This document shows, in pieces, positions 10,355 to 21,700 of a DNA stretch of 64,000 nt. Source of the DNA: Lyophyllum atratum (lineage: Eukaryota > Basidiomycota > Agaricomycetes > Agaricales > Lyophyllaceae); assembly GCA_014905825.1 (NCBI GenBank), contig JACGCN010000022.1, forward strand, positions 1 to 64,000. The letters are read 5' to 3'. The notes beneath the pieces are model-generated. The model ran no database searches. It was not told the origin of the DNA and was given only the letters and a program-made list of their open reading frames with translations. Numbering within the stretch: the first letter of the stretch is position 1; each line of letters starts with the position of its first letter. The position numbers were made by a program, and so were the translations under genes.

Positions 10355-11134
10355 GGTGGTCAGGTTTGTGTGTCTTACTTTGAAGTGGCGATGGGAACTT
10401 GAATTTATCAGTTGGTTGAAAAATTATGCTCGATCATCGATCAGGTCCCATAGGGACCTTTGCCATATTTGTAAATATGAGAGAAATATGACATGATACG
10501 CAGACAATATGTCTGCCGTTTCTATAAGTCCGTCCACAAAAGGATGATCATCCGCTATGAAATTATTGACTGACCTCATTCTTAAGACTCTTCGTAAGGG
10601 TTGGAAAAGCCTTTATCCGTCAATGTCCAGTTTATTCATATGACCTCATTCTTAAGACTCTTCGTAAGGGTTGGAAAAGCCTTTATTCGTCGGTGTCCAG
10701 TTTATTCATATATCCACCAAGTTTACTTTACTAACATCTTGCCCTCAAGTTCTTATTTATATACAGGATCATTATATCCTTCAATTTCCTTGCTCCTTAG
10801 TTAGCCGTGGGTCCCGTCAACTGAGATGTTCAATAAGTGCGGCAAAAAGTACATGATGGCATTCTCTTTTGCTATTGACCAAAGTGCCATTCATGGTGGA
10901 ACTCTCATTTGTTTAGTCTCAAGTGCTTGGAGCCAGAAATTCATTTCGACACGGAACATCCGATAAATGTAGCAGTTCTACGATACGTGTGACAAGCAGT
11001 GCGATGAGTAGCCTCCATCTATAGAAGAGATATATAATCCATCAAACACCCGATTATCTTCAATCCCGAGGGCTGGCAAATGTGAGTAATGGTCTCCAGC
11101 GGGGAATTGATACGCTTACCAAGGTGTGAAAATC
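10355..11134. other. Intergenic with a 70-bp tandem duplication
   Basis: No gene recognised. Contains the duplicated block at 10571-10710. Confidence 0.6.
10571..10710. repeat. 70-bp unit repeated twice in tandem
   Basis: 10571-10640 and 10641-10710 start TGACCTCATTCTTAAGACTC and differ at three positions (C/T, A/G, A/G). Confidence 0.95.
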
Positions 11135-11335
11135 CTACATCCTTGCTAACTGGTGCTGCAAACCCTCATATATTCCTATAAGAGCTTCAAAGGTTTCAAT
11201 GACGTTGTCGATTTGCTGGATGAGAGTATCATTCGTGTGATTTGTTGCGAGGTCGTATGACCTGACGAGGGAGGGGCAGATGACCAGGAGGAGGGCAGGC
11301 CAAATCAGGGCCTGTAGAACGATGTGGGTTTGCAT
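11135..11335 (-). CDS. Small secreted protein, 66 residues
   Basis: Starts MQTHIVLQALIWPALLLV, a typical hydrophobic signal peptide with likely cleavage near LVRS/YDL. The mature part of about 40 residues is helical-looking (IDNVIETFEALIGIYEGL) with one potential N-glycosylation site (NHT) and no cysteines. A TATAAAA box lies 58 bp upstream of the ATG, supporting real transcription. The stop follows QLARM; a GT just before it could also be a donor to a further exon, so the C-terminus is not certain. No family recognised. Confidence 0.6.
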   Translation of the reverse strand: MQTHIVLQALIWPALLLVICPSLVRSYDLATNHTNDTLIQQIDNVIETFEALIGIYEGLQHQLARM

Positions 11336-11392
11336 GAGACTTGGACAATGAGGTTGCAGAGTCGATTCCCCTGGCGAAAGGATTGCGAGTCC

Positions 11393-11399
11393 TTTTATA
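11393..11399 (-). promoter_or_regulatory. TATA box of the small secreted protein
   Basis: TATAAAA on the minus strand, 58 bp upstream of the start codon at 11335. Confidence 0.6.
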
Positions 11400-11723
11400 G
11401 GCGGGCGAGGGGAATAAACGTGCTGCGATCACATTTGGCCCCTTTGATATGAACGAAAGGATACATGACCGTGATGTACGGATGCAGTATGATTGGTCTA
11501 CTCTTTCAGACAAAAGCCCCTCATGAATACCTTTGTCACACCGCACTCCACCGCAGATCATCACCATCACCTGCAGCGCAGGCTCATCGCCTCGTGTTCG
11601 ACGCCCAATTGCAATTCGTGGCCCTTTGGAAGCGTGATCGATAGAATGGTAGGGAGGAAACCCGGTGATTTTGTATCATTAGGCAGTAGGAGCACGCAGG
11701 ATTCACCTTCCTAATTGGGATAG

Positions 11724-11768
11724 ATAAGGATTCCGGAGGGCGCAAGCAGCGCCCTCCAGAATCCTTAT
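11724..11768. repeat. 45-bp foldback (20-bp arms, 5-base loop)
   Basis: Arms ATAAGGATTCCGGAGGGCGC and GCGCCCTCCAGAATCCTTAT pair with a single C/A mismatch around AAGCA. Confidence 0.9.
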
Positions 11769-11834
11769 TGGTCTTGATTGGGCAAGTTTCACCCACGCTG
11801 GTCATTTGAAGTGCGCCATAATGAAAGAACCAGG

Positions 11835-12011
11835 GATGCTGACCTGGAGGCTGTGCTAACCACCTCCGCTGCTCCTAGGTTGGCGTCGATGGTGAAGGCA
11901 CTTGGAGGAGCGATCTGCGCGTACTAGTGAAATTCAGCGAGCTTCAAAATTCCCACTTCCCCTCGTTTCCTGACCTTCGCCTGGCTGATGGCAGTCACCG
12001 GGGGCGACAAG

Positions 12012-12045
<34 letters not shown>

Positions 12046-13100
12046 TGGGGAGGGGGGGGGGGAGGTGGGGGGGCAAGTTGACGGCAACAACAGAACAGTG
12101 AAGTCTATCTGAGCAATGCCGAGCAGCGTTCTCAGCACCAGCTACAAGGGATTTGGCATCTGTAACAATTGTTGCATGAAAATTTATTGTGCGGATCCAA
12201 GAATATACTGTTACCAAGCGTTGGAAAAGCAGGAACGACCAGCCTAAAAGCGAAGGTTGACGATGAGCGGTGTGAGCAAGTGTTGAGTCCAGGAAGAGCA
12301 TATTACGTTTCTCTGGGCAAGATCGGATGAAGACATGGAAAGTCAGGGAAAGCCCAGACTTTCGTGAAGGGGAATACTTGCGAAGGCGCTAGACGATGTT
12401 GTTAGATACTGACTTGGGTCGAATTTTCTGCTAGGCGTTGGCTACTAACAAGTTGCAAGCCAAAACATTAGAACTAGGGGTCGCCCCATGCTACCGTCCT
12501 GGAGGCCGTACTGACCACTATCGGCATCGATGACGAAGGGAGTCGGCGGAGTGATCTGTTGGTGAAATTCAGCGAGCCCCAGTCTAAAACATGAAGCGGG
12601 GCAGACTCCGCCAAGTTCTTGATTTTGAGCAGCTCCTGCGACTGTCAAGAAGGGAGTGAAGTCTGTCTGAGCAACACCGAGTAGTGTTCTCAGCACAAGC
12701 TACAAGGAATTTGGCATCTGTAACAACTGTCGCATGAAAATTCATTGCGCGGATCTAAGAATATAATGTTGCCAAGCGTGGAAAAGCAGGAACGACCAGT
12801 CTAAAAGCGAAGGTTGACGATGAGCGATGTGAGCGAGTGGTGAGTCCAGGAAGAGCGTAATATGTTTCTCTGGGCAAGCCCGGATGAAGACGCGGAAAGT
12901 CAGGGAAAGCCCGAACTTTCGTGAAGGGGAGAACTTCCGAAGGCGCTAGATGATGTTGGTAGATACTGACTTGTATCGAATTTTCTACTAAGCGTGGGCT
13001 ACTAACATGAACAAGTTGCAAGTCAAAACATTACGTCAGCAGTCGGGGCCCAACCACTGATAAATCCTATTTGGTTCGAGAGCTGAAATCAAACAAGCTA
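11835..13100 (-). pseudogene. Two tandem degenerate copies of an internal piece of the JmjC-like gene
   Basis: Copy A (about 11835-12470) and copy B (about 12480-13100) align to each other and to about 3490-3990 of the JmjC-like gene, for example the shared minus-strand AGCGAAGGTTGACGATGAGC stretch and the peptide remnants AHIAHRQPSLL / AHTAHRQPSLL. Copy B also shares the upstream block TTTGAGCAGCTCCTGCGA. Copy A is interrupted by a TG dinucleotide run and a G-rich tract. Frames are broken and no start or JmjC core is present, so these are fragments, not genes. Confidence 0.8.
12014..12073. repeat. (TG)n microsatellite followed by a G-rich tract
   Basis: About 14 TG units from 12014, then GGGGAGGGGGGGGGGAGG and similar to 12073. 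On the plus strand the G runs could form a quadruplex. Confidence 0.85.
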
Positions 13101-13194
13101 GGAGCTTGCAAAAATGTTGTCTCTGTTTCGCTCGAGGGCTGCAGCCCATCAGGTGTTGATTTTCCCCCGTCATCGTCATACTAATAGTCCAGGT

Positions 13195-13290
13195 CAACAT
13201 TTTGGCTACTCCCCTTTCCGTGAAAGATCTGGGCTTGCCCTGACTATTCAACGTCTTCATCCGGGCCTGCCCAGAGAAACGTACATCCTC
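13195..13290 (+). pseudogene. Inverted short fragment of the same JmjC-gene repeat
   Basis: The reverse complement of 13195-13290 matches the segment ACGTTTCTCTGGGCAAGCC to CCCGAACTTTCGTG found in the two tandem copies and in the gene. It is therefore a fourth, inverted partial copy. Confidence 0.7.
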
Positions 13291-13795
13291 CTTTTGATCT
13301 CAACATCCCGCTCGCTTCATTGCACTTCGTTTGAGATAGTCGGAGAAGCTCGTTCCAATTTCGTAATTGGGCTACCTTCATGCGGATCTCCAGCCGACCA
13401 ATTGTCCTAACGTGCGAAGTCGCTCGTTGCGCACCAAAGAATAGAGAAGTGCATACCCTCGTCTCGCTCTCATTTCTGTCATCACATAACCACTTCCCGT
13501 TCGCCGAAATACGAGAAGCAGGAGATGATGTATTTGATACCCTTGATCGATACAAGCATGGTCAAACTCTGCCCGACTACCTAGGTCTATCTATCTATGA
13601 CTTATTATCTTCCTGGTACAGGACTGTTGCCACGGAGGGCTGCGATGAGGCGCTGACTAGCATCTTTGCAGGTGCTACGACGGGCAGCCTCAGCGTTGTA
13701 CTTGAGGGTCAGTTTCAGGATACTTTGAACTGGCCAGCAGTTCTCATAGTCTTTCAGCTTAGGCCATTTACTATCCTTCGCCATCTACATTCGAG
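13291..13795. other. Unassigned intergenic DNA
   Basis: A plus-strand open frame at 13380-13808 (about 140 residues) has no recognisable features and overlaps the 3' end of the gene on the other strand. I do not call it. Confidence 0.4.
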
Positions 13796-14298
13796 TCAGC
13801 AGCCGTAAACCATTCTTCCGTTTGAAGGACGCACATCTTCGCCTATACTCTTCAAAGCAGCCTTGTCTTGGGACCTATAGCTTTTCTTGATGTCAAGCTT
13901 CTCTCGTGCCGCGTCGCGGACAGCCTCCTGTCCTTTTGATCAGTGATGTACAAGTGGGGATCGCAAGAATCACCTACCATAAGGGCCTCGACATCGTCCC
14001 TTGCCCACCCGCCGGCCTTGAGGACAGCTTCTACAGAGTATCCCCCGCTATTAGGCCTTCCAGGCTCACCACGGGGTTTCATGATCTTGTCGTTGTTACG
14101 CGAGTTGCGGCGGAGGGGTTCTGGTGGTGGGGAAGCACTCGCCCTGCTGGTTATCTGACGATCCTCTCTTTCACAGAGGAGACGCGCATCGGTAAATTCG
14201 ATACGTGATGCGATGGATGAGGGTGCTGGAGCAGGGACGAGCGTGAACTCCACGCGGGATGTCAGGAGTGGTTGCGGCTTCTCAACGTAGGCAGGCAT
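13796..14298 (-). CDS. Hypothetical basic protein, 150 residues
   Basis: Two exons, 13978-14298 and 13796-13927, with a 50-nt GT-AG intron; both junctions are in phase 0. The N-terminal half is low-complexity (PAPAPSSIASR). The conserved-looking core is KPRGEPGRPNSGGYSVEAVL, followed across the intron by a helical segment (DDVEALM joined to EAVRDAAREKLDIKKSYRS). The core resembles short proteins commonly predicted in agaricomycetes, but no function is known to me. Start taken at MPAYVEKPQP; an upstream in-frame ATG at 14361 would add 21 residues. Confidence 0.65.
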
Positions 14299-14694
14299 TT
14301 CGAATATGGAACATCTCACGCCAAAGCCCCACAACCTTATACTATGCTTACTTCCTTTCATCGCACCGTCCTTTTGCTGTCTTCTGTCAAATGGTCTTTG
14401 TCAAGTGCAATGATCTTTGTTTCGCCAATGAGCATCTTACATGGTCCACATGGCCTATGACATCAGCATGCCGGTAATTCGCCTTCACTAGATCCCATGG
14501 CCACGCTGTATGCCCCTGTCCTGGCTAAGGAGTTTCGCGGTGATCGTGGCTGTATGATCTTTTTTGGCACTGACAAAGGCCAAATCAGTGGTTACGTAAT
14601 CCCAAAGGCAAGCCCAGTATAAAGGCATCATTGCCCATCTACTCTCCATTATCTGTCCGCACATCTACGCTGCTCCGATTATCTGCTCTACGCA
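14299..14694. other. Intergenic region with WD40 promoter
   Basis: Contains the TATA box at 14618-14624. A short plus-strand frame from ATG 14498 (MATLYAPVL, then GTDKGQISGYVI) resembles a single WD-like strand and may be a remnant, but is too short to call. Confidence 0.4.
14618..14624 (+). promoter_or_regulatory. TATA box of the WD40 gene
   Basis: TATAAAG, 71 bp upstream of ATG 14695. Confidence 0.55.
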
Positions 14695-16368
14695 ATGTCA
14701 ACTCCCGTTGAGTTCAATCTCACCGTTCCTCATGTCATGCCTGATGATTCCTCGCATCAGAGCACCAACTACCAGTTTCATGTAGAATTGAAGGACGCGA
14801 AAGGCCCAATCAATGCGCTCACATTCTCCAAGGATGCCAAACTCCTTCTCAGCGCAGGTACGCTCTCTCTCATTATTCATTGACAGTGTTTCTCAGACCC
14901 CACTAGGTGATGACGGCAGTGTCCGAATTTATAACACTACGACGTTCACATGCGATCAAGTCCTTCGCAGCACAAATTGGGGACAAGTAACGGCTTTATC
15001 TTGGCTCGTGGTTGAACCTCCTGTCGACGAAGAGGCCGTCGCAGTCTGTGTGGGTACTGGAAGAGGGGTAATAACCCTGTGTCCGATGTCGAAGTCAAGC
15101 ACGGTGCGTACATTAGTAACTGATTCAAGCTTCCACTCATTTCCCGTCAGTGGTTAATCTGGAAGGAATCCCAGACGGTCACGCCCTTTGTCTTCAATGA
15201 CGCGGTCGCAGGGCAGGCCTACGACCCACTCCACTGTCGCCTAGCTGTCGCAAGCCAGTCCGGTGTGATGAAAGTCTACAGCGTCGAGAAGTGCGGTGAG
15301 TCTCAAGTGTCCGTTAATGTTCGCTCAAGCTGATAATCAACTAGTGAACCTTACCCCACTGTGGACCACTTCGATGGAGGGCGCGATCCCGAGGGGCCTC
15401 AATTTTTTTGGTGGCGACAACCAGTACCTTCTAAGCCTTGGGCTGGAGACCGGAGAAATGTAAGCAGACTTCAAGTAGTATCTCTCTTGTCCTAATCATG
15501 CGGTCAGGATCTGTCGAGATGCGCAGACATCGAATATACAATGGCGAAAGAATCTCCTGGGCGGGGTGTAAGTCTACATCCTGCAGTCCTGAATGACTAT
15601 TCACTGACTTCAATCAGTGGACATGCCGCCCTTTCGCCCGATGAAACCACACTTTTAGTGGACAACATCACCACGGGAGTATTTGATCTCTACAAATTCC
15701 CGTCTAGTACACCGTCGAACTCTTTGCCATTTTCCTCAACCCGCCGCTTCACTAAGCAGTGTACCTTCTCGGAGGCGGGCAAGGTCTCTGTCTGTGGCAG
15801 CGACCATGGCACAGTGTACTTGAATGATGTGGCTACAGGCGAGTCGCTGCAGGCTCTGCGTAATACAGGAGGTAGAGTACGATAGTATCCCATAGGTGCA
15901 AAGCTGATGATACAATAGCGTTCGATTTGATGCAAGTCGTCGCTGCAGCCCCATTGAATGACGGACATTTGATCGCTGCTGGCACCAGTGCTGTCGCAGG
16001 TCGCGTGTACATCTGGGAGAAGGTATGCCCCCTCATGCCGCTCATGCATCACGCTTATGGATACCTTAGCGCCCCCCTGTGGTCGAGCGACCCACTGCCA
16101 TAGCTGCACGCACAGAGCCCAAGATCACCAAGCAGGGGCTCATTAACACGCTCTTCATTGTCCTTCTCGTATTCGCGACCTATCCAAACTGGGCGCCTCC
16201 CATCATGAAGGTATGTACGTCGTTGTTGCTACCATCACCCTGTTTTTCATTTTGTCCATGTAGTTCATTGCTCCAAAGAGTTCCTCAATGGACCACCCCA
16301 TCCCCGTTATGCATGGAACGAACTTTGTGGCACCCCATGCGCTGAAAGTCCAGGAAGAGAAGATCTGA
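14695..16368 (+). CDS. WD40 repeat protein with C-terminal membrane helix
   Basis: Nine exons joined by GT-AG introns of about 45-55 nt, all in frame. The translation shows beta-propeller strands: GPINALTFSKDAKLLLSAG then DDGSVRIYNTTTF; VTALSW; RLAVASQSGVMKVYSVEKC; NQYLLSLGLETGEMICRDA; AALSPDETTLLVDNITTG; KVSVCGSDHGTVYLNDV; and HLIAAGTSAVAGRVYIWEK. After the propeller comes a linker and one hydrophobic helix (LINTLFIVLLVFATYPNW) about 55 residues from the end. The last exon gives a short tail ending VQEEKI. A soluble propeller tethered to a membrane by its C-terminus is the simplest reading; partners are unknown. ATG 14695 is the first in frame, 71 bp after a TATA box. Confidence 0.85.
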
Positions 16369-16784
16369 GATGAGCGGCAAAACATTATTTTCTGTGAAAT
16401 GACGGCTAAAATAGAGAAACTATGCCTGTCGCTGTTCTGCCTGCATCGGCATGTATTGCTATGATTGAGTCCCTTTCCGTAACTGAGGATCATGAGGAGA
16501 AGGATGTCTCCCAAGTCTAATATTACTATAGACTCCTCTTGTCCGCCTGTATCATTTGCCACTTAATTCAGTCTTAGTTTTGCTCCATACAAAGCAGAGG
16601 TGGTCGGGAGGACATGTCAACGTGTGCTTTGAACCAGACACCGATGGCATGGCTCGATCAAATTATGGGAGATACGCTTCTTTGCACAAAGAGCATCGTG
16701 CGCCCTAGATCTCGTTTATATGCCGCAACCTTCCATTGGGAACTGTTATCCCCTCTTCTCTGCTACTACCCACCCAACCTTCTT
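16369..16784. other. Intergenic
   Basis: 3' region of the WD40 gene and promoter of the RING gene. An upstream open frame from 16614 may extend the RING protein, but I see no support for it. Confidence 0.5.
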
Positions 16785-18483
16785 ATGAGGCCTCGCAGTA
16801 CTCGCAGTCTCAAGCCGAAAGAGAACCTGTTGTACAACTGGTTCAAAGACAAACCTAGTACGGCGAGGACGAGTGTGGACATCGATCATGCGGTGAGGGT
16901 TCTCGCCTGGGTGACTTGTCTACACAACCAGTGGCTAACATCCTCTGCAATTGTAGGGTCGGAGCTTAGTCAGCATTCTCGATGATCGCAACGAGAAAAA
17001 TGAGGTAGAAATTGCGGACCTCCGGAAGGTGAGTATCTACGCATGAGACCATTGCCGTGAGATGATATCAGACGACGTTAGGCGCTCCACAATGTGGAAA
17101 CAGATATGGCGAAACTTAAAGCGCGTAGTCAACAAGTTAGTTTGAACCCACCTCCAACACAGACATCTTTAACCCTCCTTGGCCAGGATCTCCACACCGT
17201 GACGACGAAGCTCTTCGAAGGTGAGGATCGCATTTAATCTCTCCCTTGAATATGTCTAATAAAGGCATCAAGCTCAACACCAACTTTCGCAAAAACGCTG
17301 TTCGGCGCTGGAAGCTGAAGAGGCACATGTATTGGCGAGGAGATATTTTCCGTTGCAATTCACAGCAAGTTCTAATGGAAGCACCTGCAGAATCTGCGCG
17401 AGATTTCGCAAGAGCTTCATGACCTTAGAGAGGCATCGCGGGGCCAGGAGAATGCAACAGTCGGCTTACTAAAGGTGAAGAGATGCCATCTCCACCGCTT
17501 TTGATGACCTTATGCACCGAACAGGAGCTGCAAGATCTTCGCGGCCAGTCCGAGAAACTGAAGGAGCTTGAGATTGCGAATGACATTCTTCGCCAACAAG
17601 CAGATGAGAGGCTAAACGAGACTGCAAGACTGTCAAAGGCAAGAACGCACCCCTACGACAATGTTCACTGTACTAACAGCACAGCAGGAACTTTGTGGGA
17701 GTCAGACCACTCTTCGTCACGAAGTGGATGAGAAGGTATCGGAGATTGCGAGATTGACAAAGGTAAGGTCATACCCCTAACATCGTAACATTTCATGCTG
17801 ACAGACGGAAAGGAACTTACCAGCCTGCGCCTCCTTCCTGAGAAATTGAAAGACTCCGAGAAACAGTACATCTTGGTTGTGCAACGGGTGAAGAAAGTAG
17901 AAGAGGTAAAGTTCGTCGCTTCATCTCCAACGTTTTCTATTTTGACCTGTTCTCTAGGGCTATATCTTACTCGAGCGAGAGCTCGACACTAGAAAATCTG
18001 AACGTCAAACCCAGCTTCAGAGGTGGAAGTCAGACAAAGACGAACTGGCTATGGTATGTGCCGTTACCCCGAATGTCCTACTCCCTAACAACTATTGCTA
18101 GGTCACTCAGCAGGCGGAGATCCTGCGTGCGGTGCGTCATTGCAGCATTCCAGATCTCTTTTCTAGACCAAAGACAAATGATCTCATGTAGATTGTACGT
18201 GCAGTGCGCTCCCTCTTCGAGTGCTGCGTGTGTTACACCGTCATGCGAACACCGACAAGGTGATTCCATTGCCTCTGTGACTTTAATTAATCTGACTATG
18301 CTCAGGCTCAATTGCGGGCATATGTTCTGTATACAGTGCATCAATCAATGGTCTAACACGGCATCCACCTGTCCAAGCTGCCGCATGGAGTTTCAAGCGG
18401 TGCCCGACCCGCTCGTCATATATGGTTATCCTGAGGTTTTGAAGTTGCTGCGCAAGCATGGAAGGAAGCTCAAACTCGATTAG
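16785..18483 (+). CDS. Coiled-coil RING finger protein (probable E3 ubiquitin ligase)
   Basis: About 13 small exons, many of 50-110 nt. The first exon gives MRPRSTRSLKPKENLLYNWF. Successive exons give heptad-rich coiled coil: EKNEVEIADLRK, QKRCSALEAEEA, REISQELHDLREASR, QSEKLKELEIANDILRQQAD, RLLPEKLKDSEKQYILVVQ and RELDTRKSERQTQLQRW. The C-terminal exons encode a C3HC4 RING: ECCVC, then across an intron LNCGHMFCIQCINQW and CPSCRMEF. All eight zinc ligands are present. RING proteins usually recruit ubiquitin-conjugating enzymes, with the coiled coil for dimerisation or substrate binding. One intron (after CTGTCAAAG, about 17640-17685) starts with GC rather than GT. Exon count and some boundaries are approximate. 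Confidence 0.85.
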
Positions 18484-18554
18484 TTTCTTAGTTAGGTCTT
18501 CTTGTAGTACGGAATAATGTCGGGGAAGATTCTCAAGTCCCGTGTTTTTGTTGT

Positions 18555-18586
18555 TGAGCCGGCACGACGCAGCATATGCCGGCTCA
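18555..18586. repeat. Perfect 10-bp inverted repeat (hairpin)
   Basis: TGAGCCGGCA and TGCCGGCTCA around a 12-base spacer, just after the RING gene. Confidence 0.85.
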
Positions 18587-18702
18587 GATGGCGTGATGAT
18601 CCCTCATCTTATCATCGATTACCCTTCCTCAATCGCAACCATCATCAGTCTTCCCCCCATACGCTGTTCCCTACTTCATATTAACGACTATTGGCTATTC
18701 CT

Positions 18703-21700
18703 ATGCCAAATCCAACCTTACGCTGCTGCTGTGTCTCTCATGGATGTGGCGAATTTAAAACGGCTGATGGCCAGGCAGGCTTCCTTGTGGATGCCCGTAC
18801 ATTTCGAAAGCATGCTAAGGAAGATATTAAGCAGGGGCAAATTGACGCTTACGCCGCGTCTACTGAGGCTGCAGCGCGAGCGACAGCTAAGCACGAGGCC
18901 GAGGTTATAGACGCTCTTGGCAGACTCAACATCGCAAATTCTGATGCTTCCTCGTTCCCGGGCGCGGTCGAACCGCTCAGCCGCCTCCCGCATAACAATG
19001 TAGAGAGGGCTAAGAAGATGCTGCGGGACGCCGACATGGTACAGGACACTCTCGCCTCCCTCAAACGTCAAATCTCGGACATTGGGGTGGCTCCGAGCAT
19101 CGTGGACAGGTCATCCATAGACCGCGCACTGGGGGAGCTCAACAGCATCGCTAGTTCCATCGCACTGGAGTCCACAAAGCTCCAGACGATATCGTTTGTG
19201 AAGACCCCAGCGGTGGTGGCAATACATCGCCAAGTATATCTGTGCCTGCAGGATGTCGAGGCGGACTGTAGAGGTGCGATTGAAACATGGAGAGTGGTGC
19301 TGGAAAAGCTGGACGAGGAGCACTTCGCACAGGGTACGCCCAGTTATGACACAGGTTAGATCCCAAAGATATTGGTTCAGTTGGTCAAATACTAATATCT
19401 CCACCGTTTGCCAGGCAAACACCATCAACCACTATTCGAAGGAGTCAAGCCACTGCTACAGGTTGTCATGCTAATGGTCACAGTCTGCCATGTCGTCCTT
19501 CGCCTGCCCCGTCGCGGGACGTTCTGGCTATTTACCTTGACCAAGTACATCATCGAGTTCGCGGTCAAAAAAGCGCTGAATTCAGACTATCTGCCGGATT
19601 ACTTCAATAATCTCGTCGAGAACTTCCCCCGAGATATACGGGCTGCAGGGAAGCCATTTACCGTCGACGGGAAGTCAGAAGTGTACGCGGTATGCCCCAA
19701 GTGCCATGCGATATATCCACCGAGCTACACCAAAGACATTCCCATCTATCGAGAGAAGTGTAACGCCAAGAAGTATGGCTCCCGCTGCAAAGAACTACTG
19801 ACGCGCCCAAAGACTGTCGGCAAACACAAAATTTATGTTCCTATCAAACAATATGTGGTGTTCGACTTCAAAGACTGGTTAGCAGGCTTGCTATCCCGGT
19901 CTGGTTACGAGAAAACCATGGATAAAGCTTGGGATAAGATGGAAGTGACAGAGGATGGGCTGTTGACCGACATCTTCCACGGTTCGAACATACGAAACTT
20001 CAAGGGCCCTGACAACAAAACACATTTCAGCCAGTGGGGCGGTAGCGATGCTGGCCACTACCTCTTCTCCCTTAGTCTCGATTTCTTCAATCCACTTCGT
20101 ATCATGGCGGCGGGGAAGAAGATTTCCGTGGGTGTGATAACACTGGCCTGCTTGAACATCCCCATAGAGGAACGTTACAAGCCGGAAAACATGTTTTCCC
20201 AGGTCGTGCCAGGTCCCAAAGAGCCGCCGCTCGATGCCATCAATCCCTACCTCGAACCGATCGTGGATGCCTTCTTGGAGCTCTGGACAGGTGTGGAGTT
20301 CACCCTGACTTGCGACTGGAGGAAGCGCTTGATCCTTTGCGCACTTATTGTCGTCATCTGTGACCTACCGGGAGGACGAAAGACAGGAGGGTTCGGTGCC
20401 TTCGCCCATGAGTTATTCTGCACACGATGCTTATGCCGCAGATCGCAACACACGTACGCCCACTACGATTATCAAAACTGGACATTACGAACGGGCGAGA
20501 CCTGCCGGGAGCAGGCAGAAAGCTTTCGCGATGCTCCTAGCAAAGAAGAAGCAGACAAACTTTTTGAAGAAACCGCTCTACGGTGGTCTGCGCTTCTCAG
20601 ACTACCATACTACAACCCTTCTACCTTTCTCGTCGTCGACGTCATGCACAATCTTTTTCTAGGACTGATCAAGGAACACTTCCAAAACATTCTGGGTTAT
20701 AATCGGAAGAAACCAGATGAAGAAGTAACAGTTACAGGATTCCTCGGAAAGATCAAAACCGGGCCCGAAAATCCTATGCCCATAACAAAGCGCCCACTCA
20801 GCAGCCTCCGGTCCTTCCTTAATTGGTTGAAAAAGCCGCTCGAGTTCCATGACACGGAAGATCCACAATTCGAAGAGGCTGTCAAGAAGTGGGCCGACAA
20901 GACACATCTGCCCTCACTCATATATATTGCGCGTGGTTATAATTGCTTCCCAACAGGTTCGAAGTTGCAAAAGATTGACTATGCTAGAAGTATCCTGAAA
21001 TGGGTATGTGCTGCGTTCTTATCTCTGTCTTCGCATGATGCTTACGAACATGCATAACAGCGAGTGGAGCAAGTGGAAGTCACCGTCACCCTAACAAATG
21101 GCAATGTGTTCACCACAGAGGAGATGGAAGCACTGTGGTCCGATCTGGGGAATATCGTCAAGCCATCGTGGGTGACGTCTGTGCCGACTACCCTCTCCTC
21201 GTCGGGGCCAAAGTTGAAGTCTGACCAATGGAGGATGGTTGGGTCGTTATACCTGCCAGTTACGTTGATTCGACTGTGGTCATAGCCTGACATCGGTCAG
21301 GAACGCCAGGATCTCTTACACCTGACAATGCTGCTTCTGTCTGCCATTGTCATCGGGTCTTCGCGAGTCACTTCGAAAAAACACTGTGATCGTTACCTGC
21401 AGCTTATGGTGGAATATCGTCGGGAGCTTGAACGTCTCTTCCCCTTCTATGAACCTCACCCAAACCACCACATGGCCATGCACATCCCAGATTTCTTGCA
21501 GATGTATGGCCCGGCACCCGGATGGTGGGCATTCCCCTTTGAAAGAGTCATCGGCATGCTCCAACGGATTTCAACAAACCACAAGCCTGGTGAGACTGGA
21601 GCTCCATCATTTGTGCATATTTACTGAATCTTCCTTAGGCGAGTACGAGGAAACAATAGTGCGGTCTTGGCACCGAACATCGAACTTCCGCGGTCTTTTT

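Larger units (their letters stand above)
11336..11834. other. Promoter region of the small secreted protein and an intergenic hairpin
   Basis: Holds the TATA box at 11393-11399 and a 45-bp near-perfect hairpin at 11724-11768. No gene recognised. Confidence 0.6.

Noticed and set aside
13380..13808. 142-codon plus-strand frame
   Set aside because: No domain, no splice support, and it overlaps the 3' exon of a better-supported minus-strand gene.
14498..14623. Short frame MATLYAPVL...GTDKGQISGYVI upstream of the WD40 gene
   Set aside because: Looks slightly WD-like, but it ends just before the TATA box of the WD40 gene and has no exon partner.
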